DNA of 64,000 bases, taken from positions 183,873,956 through 183,937,955 of the forward strand of contig CP136063.1 of the NCBI GenBank assembly GCA_032622095.1. Reading direction: 5' to 3'. Position 1 is the first letter of the stretch. Every line of letters starts with the position of its first letter. The position numbers and the translations under genes are program-made. Under the pieces are notes generated by a model. That model was given only the letters and a program-made list of their open reading frames with translations, was not told the DNA's origin and searched no databases. This DNA comes from Siphonodentalium dalli (taxonomy: Eukaryota > Mollusca > Scaphopoda > Gadilida > Siphonodentaliidae). Shown piece after piece: positions 12,009 through 25,387 of this stretch.

Positions 12009-12382
12009 ACTAGCTGATGTACTCGACTTCGTTCGGGCTAGTTAGGGATTTTTTTGTGATCGCCTCCATCTGGACAGTACCCAGTATATACAGCGTCTGG
12101 CCAAACTATTGTTCAATTGGTCCAGAAACATGCCTATATCAGCACGTTCGAGAACATGGTCCCACGTGAAATGGACCCGTCCATATTGCTCCCGGATCGA
12201 AGTAGTCCTACACACAAATTTTTAGTCGGGTCGGTCAAGGTCCAGAAACATGCCTATGAGCGAGGTCAAGTTGACACGTTAAATACCAAATTCGAGCAGT
12301 GTTAGAGTCTATAACACGTACACACATGCATTCATGCATACACACATACATACATACAGACAGGTGTTTCAAAATGTATAAT
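12009..12382 (+). repeat. Second head/tail repeat, directly abutting
   Basis: Begins gactagctgatgtactcgac followed by ttcgttcggg, immediately after the tail of the previous repeat. It has a different interior (two copies of ggtccagaaacatgcctat) and ends in a CATA/CAGA tract followed by tttcaaaatgtata. Head-to-tail adjacency is thus a habit of this superfamily. Confidence 0.7.
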
Positions 12383-13392
12383 CGATAGCTACAACAATTC
12401 TATGGTAGATAGTTCACGGCCGACCTGATGCATGCATCTTAGTTTTCTTGTATGATATACTGAGTCGAAATTTATGTCGACTGTGTAATAAGAGGAGATT
12501 AATTTTAGGTGCAGGGTAACAACGCAGATTGTAATACGACCCTGCCTAACTATGCTTAAAAGCCATGTCCTGATTGGCCAGTGGCCCGAGTTACCATGGC
12601 TATCTCGTTCCAGTTTTGTGGTACAATTCTACTTTTTCCAATTGTACCACGAAAAAAAATCGGTTTATTCAGATTGCCGCACGCGACTTTTCCCATCTTT
12701 TCTAACTCCGCGCAAACGGGGCATCAACGGAGTACACCTGCACCCGTAACCCTTTGAATTTTGCTACATCTTGACAATCTTGCGAATTTTCTAGCGATTT
12801 GTCGCTTGAAACCAGTTTGGTTGCCAATGAATATGGTCCAAATGATGTTATGTTATATTGATATATGTTACGACCAAAGAAAGTTACTTAATAAGTATAT
12901 TAAATGACAAAATAAATCCACGGGGCCGGGCTGTGCATTCGTCGATTCGAATCTCGATCATATTCGATATTTCGGAATCAAGTTGAAAATGAAATCGTGT
13001 GTTCACCAGTACAGAAGGGGAATAAGATTAGTTTAGTAAACTAGATCACTTAGATCGCTTAGATGATCATATTCATGTCCCAACAACGTTCAAAACAGAA
13101 ATGACGGCAATCGTATTTCCTGTACAATTTAAATGAAACGCACGGGCGCCGCTGAAAACACATCGTTTTTTAGCCAATCACAACGATTATTTCTAGAAGA
13201 GGTGCCTCGAAAAGTCAACGGGGGAATTTCATAACAAGACAAGACATTACCAGAGTACTCCATGCAAAGAAATCGAGTACGCCCAATACGAATTACACCA
13301 CGAAATGTTTTCTCACCTGAGACCGAAAAAGCGCAGTATTTCGTTGACTATTCAGTCGAATTGTGACCATAAACTTTCAGTCGTATTACAAA
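12383..13392. other. Non-coding with a small hairpin
   Basis: A short hairpin at about 12617-12650 (gtggtacaatt..aattgtaccac) shares its arm with the larger hairpin at 13393. No gene is seen. Confidence 0.4.
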
Positions 13393-13539
13393 AGAAATAA
13401 ATACACGGTGTATCGGTGTGTATGGTCAAGTTGTACCACAAAAAAACTGATTGTAGGACTCCGCTACGCGTCGTCCTACAATCAGTTTTTTGTGGTACAA
13501 CTTGACCATACACACCGATACACCGTGTATTTATTTCTT
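13393..13539. repeat. Near-perfect 147-bp hairpin
   Basis: The left arm runs from agaaataaatacacggtg to ctgattgtaggac and the right arm from gtcctacaatcag to caccgtgtatttatttct. Arms are about 68 bp with a ~13-bp loop (tccgctacgcgtc). Outer short repeats gactattcag (13345) and ctgaatagtc (13580) extend the inverted structure. It is probably a foldback MITE; no target duplication was determined. Confidence 0.85.
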
Positions 13540-13611
13540 AATTATATACCAAAACAAATTGCTTGCCAAATCCGGACGTGCTGAATAGTCAAGAAGTCGT
13601 TCATGTCCGAC

Positions 13612-13862
13612 AATCCCCGGTGATTTCCGGGATTATTGCGTTCATAAACTTATGAACGACATTGAACATAACGTCACGTTATGTTCATAGGTTTATGAAT
13701 ACATTGACTCAGGGCGCGTGTCTACCGTAACGCTATGGGGAAATCGGAAGCGATATTAGGTGTATTATATGTAAATATAAACATATGAACGTAACGTGAC
13801 GTCACTTTCAATGTCGTTCATGGGTTTATGAACACATTGATCCCGGAAACCACCGGGATATT
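13612..13862. repeat. Inverted repeat enclosing module A
   Basis: Arms at about 13612-13690 and 13783-13862 share, in inverted order, ttatgaacgacattgaa, the motif acgtcacgttatgttcat and a ccggtg(at/gt)ttccggga block. The space between holds module A in reverse orientation relative to 8323-8440. Confidence 0.7.
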
Positions 13863-14270
13863 ATCATTCTTGAAATCAACACGTCTACGTTGATTACAAG
13901 CTAAACAAGACATGTCATCATATGTGTATACTTTACTGCGAAGTTACGTTTTTCCGCTCTCCGTTAACGGATTCTCACAAATGTTTGGTTTTCTAAAAAG
14001 CGAGGATTCGAACTGTCCGAACTGAACTTCACGCGTTCATTTCAAGTTGAATAAATAGTGGAAAAGACAGACAATCCTAGTTCATAATGAATTTAAGTAT
14101 ATAAATATCAATAATAAACGGCGGATTCAACGTGGTCATAGGTTTTGACCGCGATAAAAATTCAGCAAACTCCGCCTAAACCCCTTCGGGGTTCATGCAG
14201 TTTGCTGAATGTTTCTCGCGGTCAAAATCCCATGACCACATTGAAACCGCCGTTCATTTCTTATGTATTA
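13855..14270 (-). repeat. Module B, inverted copy
   Basis: Reverse complement of about 8440-8830. It starts ttatcattcttgaaatcaac and ends gaccacattgaaaccgcc, and includes the internal foldback of cgcggtcaaaatcccatgac with gtggtcataggttttgaccg. Confidence 0.75.
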
Positions 14271-14612
14271 CAACCGTAAAAATGGCGACCAAAGTCAAAT
14301 GAACGCTTATTATATAAAGTAGAGGGAGTAGTTGGACGCGAAGCGCCGGGGTTAGTCGTACAGATTGAGTGATATTCTATTCCACCCCACATAACGCTAA
14401 AATATTCTCAGCGGCCATGTTTATATGGTGACGGGAATAATACAGTGAGCTACCAAACATTGATACATTGTACATTTTCATGAGTTATGTATATACACGA
14501 AGGTTAGAAAATGATGCTTACTTACTTCGATGTGAGACTCTTGTCGTCATATTCGAGCAAATTATGACGTCGGTTCATTGACCTGAAGTTGGTAGCTCAC
14601 ATCAATATAATT

Positions 14613-14795
14613 TGTGCTCATTCTCGCATTATGAACTACAACTGATAAGAATTGAGAATAGGGTACTACGTCATTGGAATGTGTGGATATTCTCGCATTA
14701 TGGACTATAACTGATAAGAATTACGAATAGGCTAATGCGTCCATGTATTTTGTGTTCATTCTCGCATTATAAACTATACAACTGATAAGAAATAA
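14613..14795 (+). repeat. Three ~75-bp tandem repeats
   Basis: The unit attctcgcattatgaactac followed by aactgataagaatt recurs at about 14620, 14690 and 14758. Confidence 0.8.
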
Positions 14796-15189
14796 AGACA
14801 TAGTATGGACTTGTTGGGGTAGAAGAAACTGATCAGATAGTATTCAGACACTGTGCCAACTGGGGGAATGTGGCATTCTATTAACATTGTCGAAAATCTC
14901 AAGCAAATCGACCATACCATGCATACAACTCCATAGAAAACATCGTCTGAAATTGTAAATATTTACTTCTCAATTCCGGGACAAAACTATCGGCGACAAA
15001 CAAACGAAAACAGTTTCGTCATGAGAGTCACTGCATTTAATTGATATATAAGAATGACGGTGTGCGTTGTCGATTTAGATATAATATTTGTAACAATAAC
15101 TACTTTGAACAAGATTATTCTCCATTTCTATTTGATCACTCTACCGGAGTGTTTCACATCACTTTAAGAATAGGTGCATATATAGTCCG
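14796..15189. other. Non-coding, nothing recognised
   Basis: No repeat or gene seen; the open frame at 15041-15223 has no recognisable motif. Confidence 0.35.
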
Positions 15190-15240
15190 TACTAGCAGGG
15201 TTACCCGGCGTTGTTCAGGTTAATGCGATGAGAAACCCTC
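15190..15240 (+). repeat. Head of another head/tail repeat (ACCCGGCGTT type)
   Basis: actagcagggttacccggcg followed by ttgttcagg has the same layout as the CCCGAC heads: CTAG, then a short GC-rich hairpin with CCCGG. Its body may be the repeat field that follows, but 900 bp of unassigned sequence lies between. Confidence 0.5.
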
Positions 15241-16099
15241 TGTATGCTGTGGATATTTGTTGGGGATAGAGAATGCTTTTGCTTAAAAGTGTTACACGTT
15301 TTCTCATAAATGGTATATTCAAATAGCATCATAAAGCATGATTATAACAGTCATGGGATATAAGTAGTGGCTCACCTTGTCAATTGTCATTCTGTTTGTC
15401 GCGATTAATCTGTTTCAACAATAATGAGGTATGTATTTTTATACATCTGCGTATACATTATACGTTATAATATGATACATGAACATCACAAACACATTAG
15501 TTCGATAAAGGATGATAATTGGGTTTTAAATATTAAGATGTATCAATCAATTTAGTGGGTTGGACTAAGTTCTCGAGGACACTGGGCTATCTACATGAAG
15601 ATACAGATGTTTCAAAAAACATTTCCAGGTGCTCCTCTGTTCATGGTGCTATGTATGGCTAAATATCCTCTGTTTAAACGAAATGTTGTTGCGCATAAAT
15701 ATTAGCTACATGTGCCAGGCACAGACCGAGTTGTTTATGTCAGTCGAGGAATCTGTTATAAAACCCTTGTCAGATGTGCAGTATTGGGAGGATCCTGAAA
15801 AGTCTAATGCTACTAACTGCATTTTCTTGTATATCAGAAGAAACTATATTTGACTGCACACTGTGACCACTATTTTTGAACAGGCCTTCCATATCTCTTG
15901 ACAAATTGTAACTTTTTGTAGAAACTGTGTTGAATGGAACAGACTCAATTTTATTAAAATATATGTGCAATCATCTGACGGTTCGGGGTCTCTCAGTTTG
16001 CACGAATATATGTATCTCTTCAATAGAATGATAAATATACGTTTAATGCTTCTTCTATGAATCTCTTTTTGTTAGCTCATTTTGTGAATGCCCTGATTG

Positions 16100-18431
16100 C
16101 TATTCCCATATAAATATGACAGTTAAGAAAATATAATTGTTCAAGTGACTTAAGTGGGTCACCATATGTCGGGATTGTGAAATGTGAACGTCCAAAACTA
16201 CTTAAAATGATATGGAGATGGCCTGGGTGACTGTATGTAACTTATATGTGGATAAAGGCGAATAGCAATCTTATCAATGAAAGTGCATATCCGCTCGCCA
16301 TCCGCGACGCAAACAACACCAAATGTGATTTAATTCATGGTATATCATCAGAGAAAAACGTGTATGAATTCGGTGGAAATTGGTGCCAAATAAATTTGTA
16401 CCAGCGTTTGCCTCTTTTGACATATTTAAACCACTCCCATTAGACTCATGGATGCATGATATACTGGCGATGATTATATATATGTTTGGTGCAATCAGCA
16501 ACTAAACAAATTCTGAGAATAGTCATGACCCATATCTCTCACCCAACCGACACCAATTTGACGTCTTTAAATCACACGATGATATTCCTCGTAGCATAGA
16601 GAAGAATAATATATCAAATAGTTTATTAAATCAATTGTTGATGCAACGCTAACTCGAACAACGCCATATTGCGAAAGTGATTATGTATTCGTTTGGTGGA
16701 AATCGGCGACAAAACTATTTCGCGATATATTTTTAATTTTGCCGACCTCCCCATTTTCTTTCCCTGACACCAGCAGCGTCATTTTAGAAAAAAATTACCC
16801 TCACCGTTATCTTCCTTGTAAACATTTACCCCTCTTAGAACACCTTGGTGCCATCTCGATTGTACCGCGTGAAGTTATATATAGAACGCACACGGACAGA
16901 CAGAAAGACAGACAGGCAGCACGATTTGATTTCTTGTATCATTTGAGAAGAACGTGTCTGAATTTTATGGTAATTAGTACTAAACATATTTTGTATCAGT
17001 CTTGATGACCCTCCCGTCCCTATTTCAGTCTCAAGTTGCACACACTAAGTTTCATTAGAGATTAGAGATGCATATATATGAAATTGGTGAAAATTGGCGA
17101 GTATACAAATTCGTATCAAATTTAAGGTCCCATATCTCTCACCCATAGGGCACAAATTTTTTGTATCACAGAGAAGAATATGTATCAATCTGGTGGAAAT
17201 CGGCACTAAACATATAGATATAATTTGTTGTGTCCCTCTTATCTCTATACACCACTGACTCGAATGGCCCAACTTATGACATCCTTAAACCACACGATTA
17301 TACTCGTGATATCATGGATATGATTGTTTATAAGTTTGGTAATAATCGGCGACTAAACAATTTTTTTTATCAAATTTGAATGCAATCCACACCCCATCTC
17401 TCAACCAAACAGCACCACTATGGCGTCTTTAAATCACACGATTAGATTCGTCGTACCTTGGATAAGAACGTGCAATTTGGTGGAAATTGGCGCAGAAAAA
17501 TTGAGCATCAATTTTGGTGCCCCTGTCCCTTTCAATGCAACCCTGACTCGAGTGAGGCCACATTTGACAGATATAAGCAACACCATTAGACTCCTCATAC
17601 CATGGGGATGATTTTGTATAAGTGTGGTGGCATTCGGCGACTAAACCAATTATTATCAAATTTAGTGCCCACCCATCCCAATCTCTCAACCAAAAGACAA
17701 CAATTTGGAGTTGTTAAAGCGTACAATTTGATTCCTTGTATAATGAAGAAGAATATATATCAATTTGGTGGTGATCGGCGCTAAAATTAGTTTTTCAATT
17801 TTGGTGCCCCTCTCCCCTTCCGTGAATCCCTGACTCGAACGACGCCACTTTTAAACCACACCGTTGTTTTTTTCATATCATGGGTTTGGCGTTGTTAAAT
17901 CGCACAATTAGATTCCTTATATCATGAAGAAGAATATATATCAATTTGGTGGAGATCGGCGCTAAAATTAGTTTTTCAAATTTTGGTGCCCCTCTCCCCT
18001 TCCGTGCATCCCTGACTCGAACGACACCACTTTTAAACCACACCGTTGGTTTTTTCATATCATGGGGGTGATTATATATAAGTTTGGTGAAAATCGGTGA
18101 CAGAAAACAATTCTGCCCCTCCCCCTTCCGGACACCCCTGACGCAAACGGCGCGACTTTTGCCATATTTAAACCACACCATTAAATTCCTCATATCATGG
18201 GGATCAGTATATATAAGTTTGGTGACCATCGGCGACAATTTTGTTTCTGCCCCTCCCCCTTTTCTGCACCTGACAACAACGGCGTCACTTTAGAAAATTC
18301 TAACCCCGACCATTATCTTTCTCGTAAAAAGCTACTCCTAGTAGACCCCTTTGGCATCATCTAGATGGTCCCCTGTGAATTTCTATAGAACACAGACAGA
18401 CAGACAGACAGACAGATATTCGCAAATATAG
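16100..18431 (+). repeat. Degenerate ~140-bp tandem repeat with two CAGA tails
   Basis: About eleven copies of TTTGGTGGAAATCGGCG (diverged) occur near 16371, 16695, 17086, 17195, 17335, 17479, 17625, 17764, 17945, 18085 and 18219. They alternate with cctcatatcatggggatgat and GCCCCTCCCC-type segments. CAGA microsatellites close two blocks, at about 16896-16918 and 18394-18416. Each is preceded by a similar phrase (ttatcttccttgtaaa / ttatctttctcgtaaa, then atctagatggtcccctgtga or its variant). All open frames here run through this repeat and are not genes. Confidence 0.75.
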
Positions 18432-19194
18432 ATATAGATATACGTAAATCGTGTATGTATAGATCAATTTTGATCCCCGGTACTTGCAAACACATACAAT
18501 TTGCGGCCTGAACATTATGGCCGGATTCGTCATCTCCAGTTTAAACCTCGCAGTTTAACCTGCACTGCCGGTCCAGCCAAACCGGGTCTAAGTGAGCGTT
18601 TGTGGTCGTTCAGTGGCTATATAGACGAGATGATCTTGCAATCAAACTACCTATTTACCAGGCGGACCACAAGCAGGCCAGTAGAATGATTTGTGTCACA
18701 CCCTCAATTATCGCGAACAAGCAAATGCACGCTCGTGTGAGAATGAATCAATTGTGACATGATATTACCATATACCATGCAAGCCGCTACTGTATATACA
18801 TATTATATACTGTCACCTTATGTATAAGTATATGATGCGCCGTACACGTCTCCAGGATGGATAATACAAATAAGATTGCAACACCTTTTAGACTTGTTGT
18901 GAAATTTTATTCACGAGCTTCCGACACTTTTAATGGTCTTTCCTTATATACTTGAACTACTTTGAGCGTAGGATTATACTTAAAGGCACGTGCGGCCTTA
19001 ATTGTCTAAAATATTCATATTTGTTCCAAACACCGTAAACAGAAAAACATTAAAACGCACACAGTTCCGTTCATATGTACCATGACCATCGCGTACACAG
19101 CATGTTATCATAAAGACCTACTATATTTTACCCAAGCAAGAGCCTGACTGTGTTACAGAAGACAGCACAATGCTACTGGCTAATCACACACAAA
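18432..19194. other. Non-coding
   Basis: No gene. A phrase at about 18520-18600 (ggattcgtcatctccagttt, gccggtccagcc) has a diverged partner at about 19915-19960 in reverse orientation (ctggctggaccaggtttaaa), suggesting an old inverted repeat around 18.5-20.0 kb. Confidence 0.4.
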
Positions 19195-19490
19195 TGGCAT
19201 AAACGCTCTTTATTAGTTCCATATCAGGTATTTACCAACAAAGAACGCTCTTTATGTTTACCATCATAATATAAACAAACACCAGAAAAGTAACTTTTTA
19301 TGCTTTTGTTTACACAACAATGGTCAAACATATGACCATAACATACTGTTTATGCGATATTTCTTATTTGTATACGGACAAAGTCTATCTACATTTTGAT
19401 GTTCTTTCTGTTTGTGGCGGTTTTTGACGGGTGGAGATATTTTCACAGGATACCCACCGCCAAGGCCAACCGTGTCTTTAAGAAAGACCG
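19195..19490 (+). repeat. Decayed element of the TAAAGAGCG family
   Basis: Begins aaacgctctttatt and matches, in reverse complement and in the same order, the segment 25388-25690. Shared phrases are ttccatatcagg, cgctctttatgtttacca, cttttgttta and the variants of ggcggtttttgac. Other relatives lie at about 21450-21740, 24340-24780 and 25730-25930. Confidence 0.7.
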
Positions 19491-21449
19491 TTAGACGTGT
19501 CGGAAGCCCGGGAATAGAATTTCACAACAAGTCTATATATATAAATCTGATTTATATTATCGCCTTATGGACACGCCACCAATCGATATTATGTACAGCT
19601 GCACCATGTAAACCGCGGTCCAGAAAAGACGGAATCGTCATCTCATGACTAGCCTCCCTAAACGGGGTTTAGCTGGACCGTCGATTTATATGGTTTAGTT
19701 GTCGGTTTAAGGTTATAAAACGAAAAAAGCCATCGCAATTGACAAAAAACTTGTCCCCACACACTTGACAGGCATGAGTGCTTCTCGCTTATAATTTCCA
19801 ATCAAAATATGCTCGTTGTAGTAATTATCGATTTTAGCTGCCGATAGAACGCGGCGGTCCATATTAGGCAAGTCCGGTTAATTATACCGACGATACACAG
19901 ACACTACTACTAATCCATGGGTCTGGCTGGACCAGGTTTAAACCAGAGACGATGAATGCGTCACTTAGAACTGCAGTCTCGCGTTCAAACCAAAGATTCA
20001 GCTGTCAAACGGCGTTTAAACCTAGAGGTATACGTAGACCAGGTTTAAACCGGAAATGACTATACTCCGGCCTTAGAGTCGCTTTAATTGCTGCAGTTGA
20101 AGCTCCACTTGCAGGGCAGCCATGGTTAAGCCCACGATCTACTGTGAAACAAAAGCGCTCGCGAAATTCAAAACAGCTGCGTCGTATTAGATAATAATTG
20201 ATGACGTCACAAAATCAGATATAGTCTATATACGGGAATTGAAAGAACAAGTTAGGATACCTATATATATATATCTTTCCCCACCAAATATAACTGACCC
20301 AATAAAGCCTTCGCTCATGCTGGCTCATATTGAATTTTCAATCTGTCCGACAATCTTCCCACGAATGCTGACCACGATATCGAGCCTGGTTCACATATAC
20401 CTCAACCTTTCAAAACATCAAAGCATAGTTAAGGTGCAGCAAAAATTGTTTCCGTATATATTTTTTATATATTTTTATAGTTATGTCAGATGGTTATCAA
20501 GTCAGGACAACTATATTTTTTGGAGTTCTATATTTTGCATTACTTTTATCACAAAATCTCATTCCATACATGATAACCACACTAGTATAATTTAAATTTG
20601 GTCTCAAACAACATATTTAAATATTTCGCAGACAATATATAGACCCCATACAGGGAGCTAAATGTGTTCTAAATGATATAATCGTGTAGTTAAGGGTCTA
20701 TAGAAGGTTAATAGAGGACAAGCATGTATATGAGTAAATTTCAGTGTAGGAATACAATTGCATTACTCATTTTTCCGGCCCCAACATACCCACCCACCTC
20801 CGCCTTGTGTCTGGAAAAAAAGTTATGACCATATAGTTCTAACATAAATATAAATTTTCAGGCTTACTATAAACTGGACCAAAATTGAGCATTAATCAAG
20901 AGCTGTATACCAGTTTCAGAATTTACCCAATATTTCTTCTTTTATAACACAATATAATAAAGGGTGGGTCTGGATTCTGCCGAGGAAAATAATTGACTAA
21001 ACAGTTAACATTTTCATCAGTTCTCACAGGTTTGTTATTGTTTTTGGCCCTTAGTTATCCCTGTCAGCTCATGTAATTCTTCCAGTACTTTAAAGGGTAT
21101 GGATATTGAAATATTTCCTGTAATACTGCATGATGTTCATCTTTGGGTGTATAGGTATTGCATTTATGGGACCTACTAATGTATTTTGTCGGTGTGTTTT
21201 TCGATAGTCTGTTTGTTATTGGTAATTGGAACAGACTGCAGATGGAAAATTAATACAATTAAAACAGAGATCGGGCGTCCGTTTTGCTCATCAAGTCGGG
21301 GATAGACACCCACATTAAATAATGCGCGCTGTGTACATACACATCTTTGTATTTATATACCGGTGATTCAAGTAACCTGTGGGTATGGATGCTGAACTTT
21401 TTTGACTAGTTTAATTAGTTAGTGATTCGAGTGATATTTCTGGTGATTT
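19491..21449. other. Non-coding, unresolved
   Basis: The longest open frame, 20239-20595 on the plus strand (118 codons), is hydrophobic and Ile/Tyr-rich as expected from AT-rich DNA. It has no recognisable domain. The phrase ggtttaaacc occurs several times at 19.5-20.05 kb (also near 23330), suggesting a diffuse palindromic repeat. Confidence 0.4.
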
Positions 21450-21740
21450 TCATTGAAGATACAGGCGGTCTTCGCGGTGTGTATTGCTGTTAAAATAGTC
21501 ACATCCGCTAAAACCGTCACGATATTATATAATAGACATATTGTGTTCTTACACCATAAACAATATACGCATGTTTGATATATAATATTTGGGAAAGACT
21601 ACCATCTATGTTCATATATTGACCTAATCCGAAGACATACAAACAAGATAACCCCCGCACACGATTATGTGCGTAACGTTTGTTATATAAAGAGTAACGG
21701 GACGGGACCTGTCCAAAAAACAGCATCAACCCAACCTATA
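21450..21740 (-). repeat. Decayed TAAAGAGCG-family element
   Basis: Contains gctgttaaaatagtcacatc and tgtgttcttacacca, which match the interior of the copy at 25388-25690 in the same orientation. Ends are eroded. Confidence 0.5.
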
Positions 21741-21779
21741 TATCCAAAGCTGTTGTGGACCGAGAAGATTTGGTCAACT

Positions 21780-22690
21780 ATATACTTATGTTGCAGTTGA
21801 CACCCCCATGGTAACACCAATTATGTTATGTCTTTTGTCGTAGTATGACCATGGTTGCATTTTATATGGTACTATGGAATTCTACCATGCTACAATTATC
21901 ATATAACATGACACATGTATATCGTGCCACCACTGTTGTGGCATTGTGCTACCTTCTCTAATTTACTATAGCTGTAATTATATTACTACGGTATACCATA
22001 GCTAACGTAACAACATGCTAATAAAATTAGTTAACTTTGTCAGGGAATTTAAAACATCCTTTATAAAAACTACCATATTACTACCGTATGGCACAGCCTG
22101 GTATTACATCACCTCATTCAAAATCACAGGATGTGATATTAGCAGTCACATAACAATAATACTATAGGTAATGTAAAACTCAGTTACCTGTATTCACACA
22201 ATCCATCTCTGAATGGAACCAACCCATATAACTTTGGTAATCACACGTCTCAGCATTGACTTCCAATCTGTTGTCTTATAATTTAAAGCTTCAAATCTAA
22301 AAGCTTGCCATGGTACTACCATGGTAAAGTAATACCACAATAAACTACCATGCTATATATTATACCATGGCAAAAGCATGGTATATTTTAGCATGGTAAA
22401 AATATCATGGTAAGTTGCACAGTAAATTTTACCATGCTGCCAAAACTTTAAGAATGGTAAAATCATGTTACATTTCACCATGGTAATAAAATACCATGGT
22501 AAGTTTCACAGTAAATTTCACCATGCAGCCAACATACCACGGTAAACTTTACCATGGTGAAAGCATGCTACATTTTACCATGGTAAAATACCATGGTAAG
22601 TTGCACAGTAACTTTTAGCATGCGCCAAAATATCACGGTAAACTTTACCATGGTATTTTGGCATGGTAACAGCACGATGGTACTTTTGTT
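21780..22690. repeat. Field of ACCATGGT palindromes
   Basis: TACCATGGTA or close variants occur many times, densest at 22305-22680, spaced irregularly and embedded in a ~110-bp repeat (tggtaagttgcacagtaa, ttttaccatg). Because the motif is self-complementary the field reads almost the same on both strands. Confidence 0.75.
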
Positions 22691-24339
22691 TATATTGGTT
22701 CAGGATGCATCTCGGCAGAATATCTAGATTACAAACAAAGCGTGTTCTCGACACAATATCTAGATTACATTCTAGATTACATGTAGAGCGTGGCGCTTTC
22801 GGGTGATACGTAAAGAGTTTTGTTAGTTTCTGTTCGGTATGTGATTGCACACATATAAAGAGCGTTCATGTCGTGAGAGAGATGAGAGAGATAGAGAGAG
22901 AGATTCACATTTATATACAAGATATCTAAAATATCTAAAATCTCATAGTTGTATTAGTCAGTAGGTAGTTATTCAAAGTCTCTTTCTTCAAAATTGTGAC
23001 GTATCTGAACGTTTGGGGCAGTTACATGTACAACATTGCTTGATTGTACCGTGATTTTGTATGATATAAATTACAATATATTATTGTTACGCCGTCAAAA
23101 TATCAAAGGGGACACAAGTTTATAGTGGACAATAAGTACGAAAGGATACACATGCCACTCCATGAATAATTCTGTCGTAGGTGTGAATATTTCTCGAAAC
23201 CACGTTCTGTTGGAAAATTATTATTATTGTTGTTGGAATTAACGTGGATTAGATTATAGGCTAATATAATGCACATTAAAATTTAACATTGTGGTCCGAT
23301 TTGTCATTTCAAATATATACCACGCTAAACCGGGTTTAAACCCACACCATTGGTTGTACACCTAGAAGCTGAGTTTTTCTGTGCAGTTTAATTTCACAAT
23401 TCACATATACCTGGAAAACTGATATAAACAATCCCAGTCGTGGTAAGATACATGCATATCACATTTTCAAACATGAGTTGTCTTTTAAAAGGTGTGTCGA
23501 AACTTTGAAATCGAATTACATTGTGTAAATTTAGAACAAGCAACAACCATTTACCAATTGAAATTGGACGCAAAAGAAAACCTGAGCAACCTGACCGAGT
23601 ATGCCAACTATGTAACTCCGGAGAGATTGGAAATAAATTTCATTATCTTTTCACTCGAACGACAGCGTGCATGTGAGAGTATCTATGCAATTTGTTTGCA
23701 TTATTGCACAGCCAATACGCACACGATTGGATAGCGAAAGATACTTAATCTGGGTTCACGATTAGAATAATTAGATAGCGATTGATATTAAGTCGCAATA
23801 ACACGTGCCCCGCGAGGTTAGGATTGAGGCTACGATTATTGACGGAATATCTAGGTGTTTTAAAGGGACGGGCGGCGTTCGTTGCAGGTTATACATTAGA
23901 AATAACACTTATCAAATTATGATAATTTCCTCAAGAATATACTAATAATATAGCATAATGATCTGATGATGATATGGATGCGATATTATTGACAAAACAC
24001 GCTTTGTGTCAGAGAAAATGCAGATCGAGTGTTGTTTAATTTCACACAAAAAGCACGTTGAATTGTTTATAAGCAGAGTCACGACATTGCGTCATTTTCT
24101 TATATTTAGATTCGCGCGCATTATAAAACCCCTAATATAGTGGGTCTACAACTTACAACTCACAATAATGTCATAGAAAATTTCATATTTGGTATGCATT
24201 ACCATATATAGGTTAGGAGAAAATATGTGACGTAATTACCATATATAGGTTAGGAGAAAATACTAACTGGATTGAGAAATATTCACCTCTTTGCGAGAAC
24301 AATTATGTATTATATTTCTGTCTGATCATTTCCAAATCA
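22691..24339. other. Non-coding with minor repeats
   Basis: A GA-rich tract lies at about 22876-22905. A short direct repeat of attaccatatataggttagg lies at about 24199 and 24236. An open frame at 23492-23734 has no recognisable domain. Confidence 0.4.
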
Positions 24340-24785
24340 TGAAGTAACGTGGATTAGTTGGATTATGAACTGACAGAGGGTAGAATGGGTCGATTAAAAT
24401 AAAATTTGGTCTGATCTGAATGCGATTGTTGATGGCGCCACTAATTTGATATTCGTGCAACGGAATATTTTCATTCGACGATCCGGTAGTTCCGAGTGTT
24501 TGTCTATAAACAAATGGTTCTGTAACGTTTTTGATGTTTGTTTACATAACAAAGCGTGCATACGTGAAAATAACATGCAATGTACGCGATATTTATTATT
24601 GGTATAAGAACAAAATATGTTAATTATATAATATTCTTTTGTTAATGGCGGTTTTAGCGGATGTGACTATTTTAACAGCAGCACACAGCGAAGGGCGCCC
24701 GTATCTTTAAGAAGTGTTTATAAAGAGCGAAAAACTGTCACTCGAAATAAATATTATAAAGAGCGTTCCATATGAGAATAACGCT
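24340..24785 (+). repeat. TAAAGAGCG-family element
   Basis: Contains tggtataagaaca, ttgttaatggcggtttta and gggcgcccgtatctttaa, matching the family interior, with two ataaagagcg motifs near 24721 and 24760 at its right side. Confidence 0.6.
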
Positions 24786-25387
24786 CACTGATGTGAAAAT
24801 TAGTGATTTTCAGAGATTTTTCAATATAGGGGGTCCATTTTGGCCGCCATCTTGAAATCGTGAATATTCCCCAACCCTGGTATAAGATGAATCATATCGC
24901 GGCAATATCCTACTCAATTGTTTGCATGGGTGGAGTCATAATAAAAAGAATACCACTGATTCGAAACAGACATTGCGTTATTAGCATCGATTCGGATTTG
25001 ACCGGATAATACCGGCATTTGAAAACACGTGATGTCGGACAAAAGTATCCGGCCAGGAATGTATATTATGGCCTAATTGTGTGCGTAGATGACTCTTCTA
25101 TAAGATATTTGTATAAAAGCACGCCAAAATTAATGTCCATTTTTCCAAACGACATAGGTGGTGAAATGTCCAACATAGCAAAGTTTCACATTTCGGCCGC
25201 CATATTCGATGTTGGTGTCGGATTTTCGGGCTAATTTATAAGGTTTGTATATTAGCATAACAAAACGAGCGGAAAATAAGACCACATGTGCTACTATCTC
25301 TACTATAATGGCGATCAAAGATACCTGGGGCATATAACGCAAAATGGCAGCCATGATGGGCGCCATCTTGTATGGAGTCTCTGCGGC

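Noticed and set aside
20239-20595. 118-codon frame, possible small membrane protein
   Set aside because: Composition is what AT-rich DNA gives by chance; no motif, splice signal or neighbour supports it.
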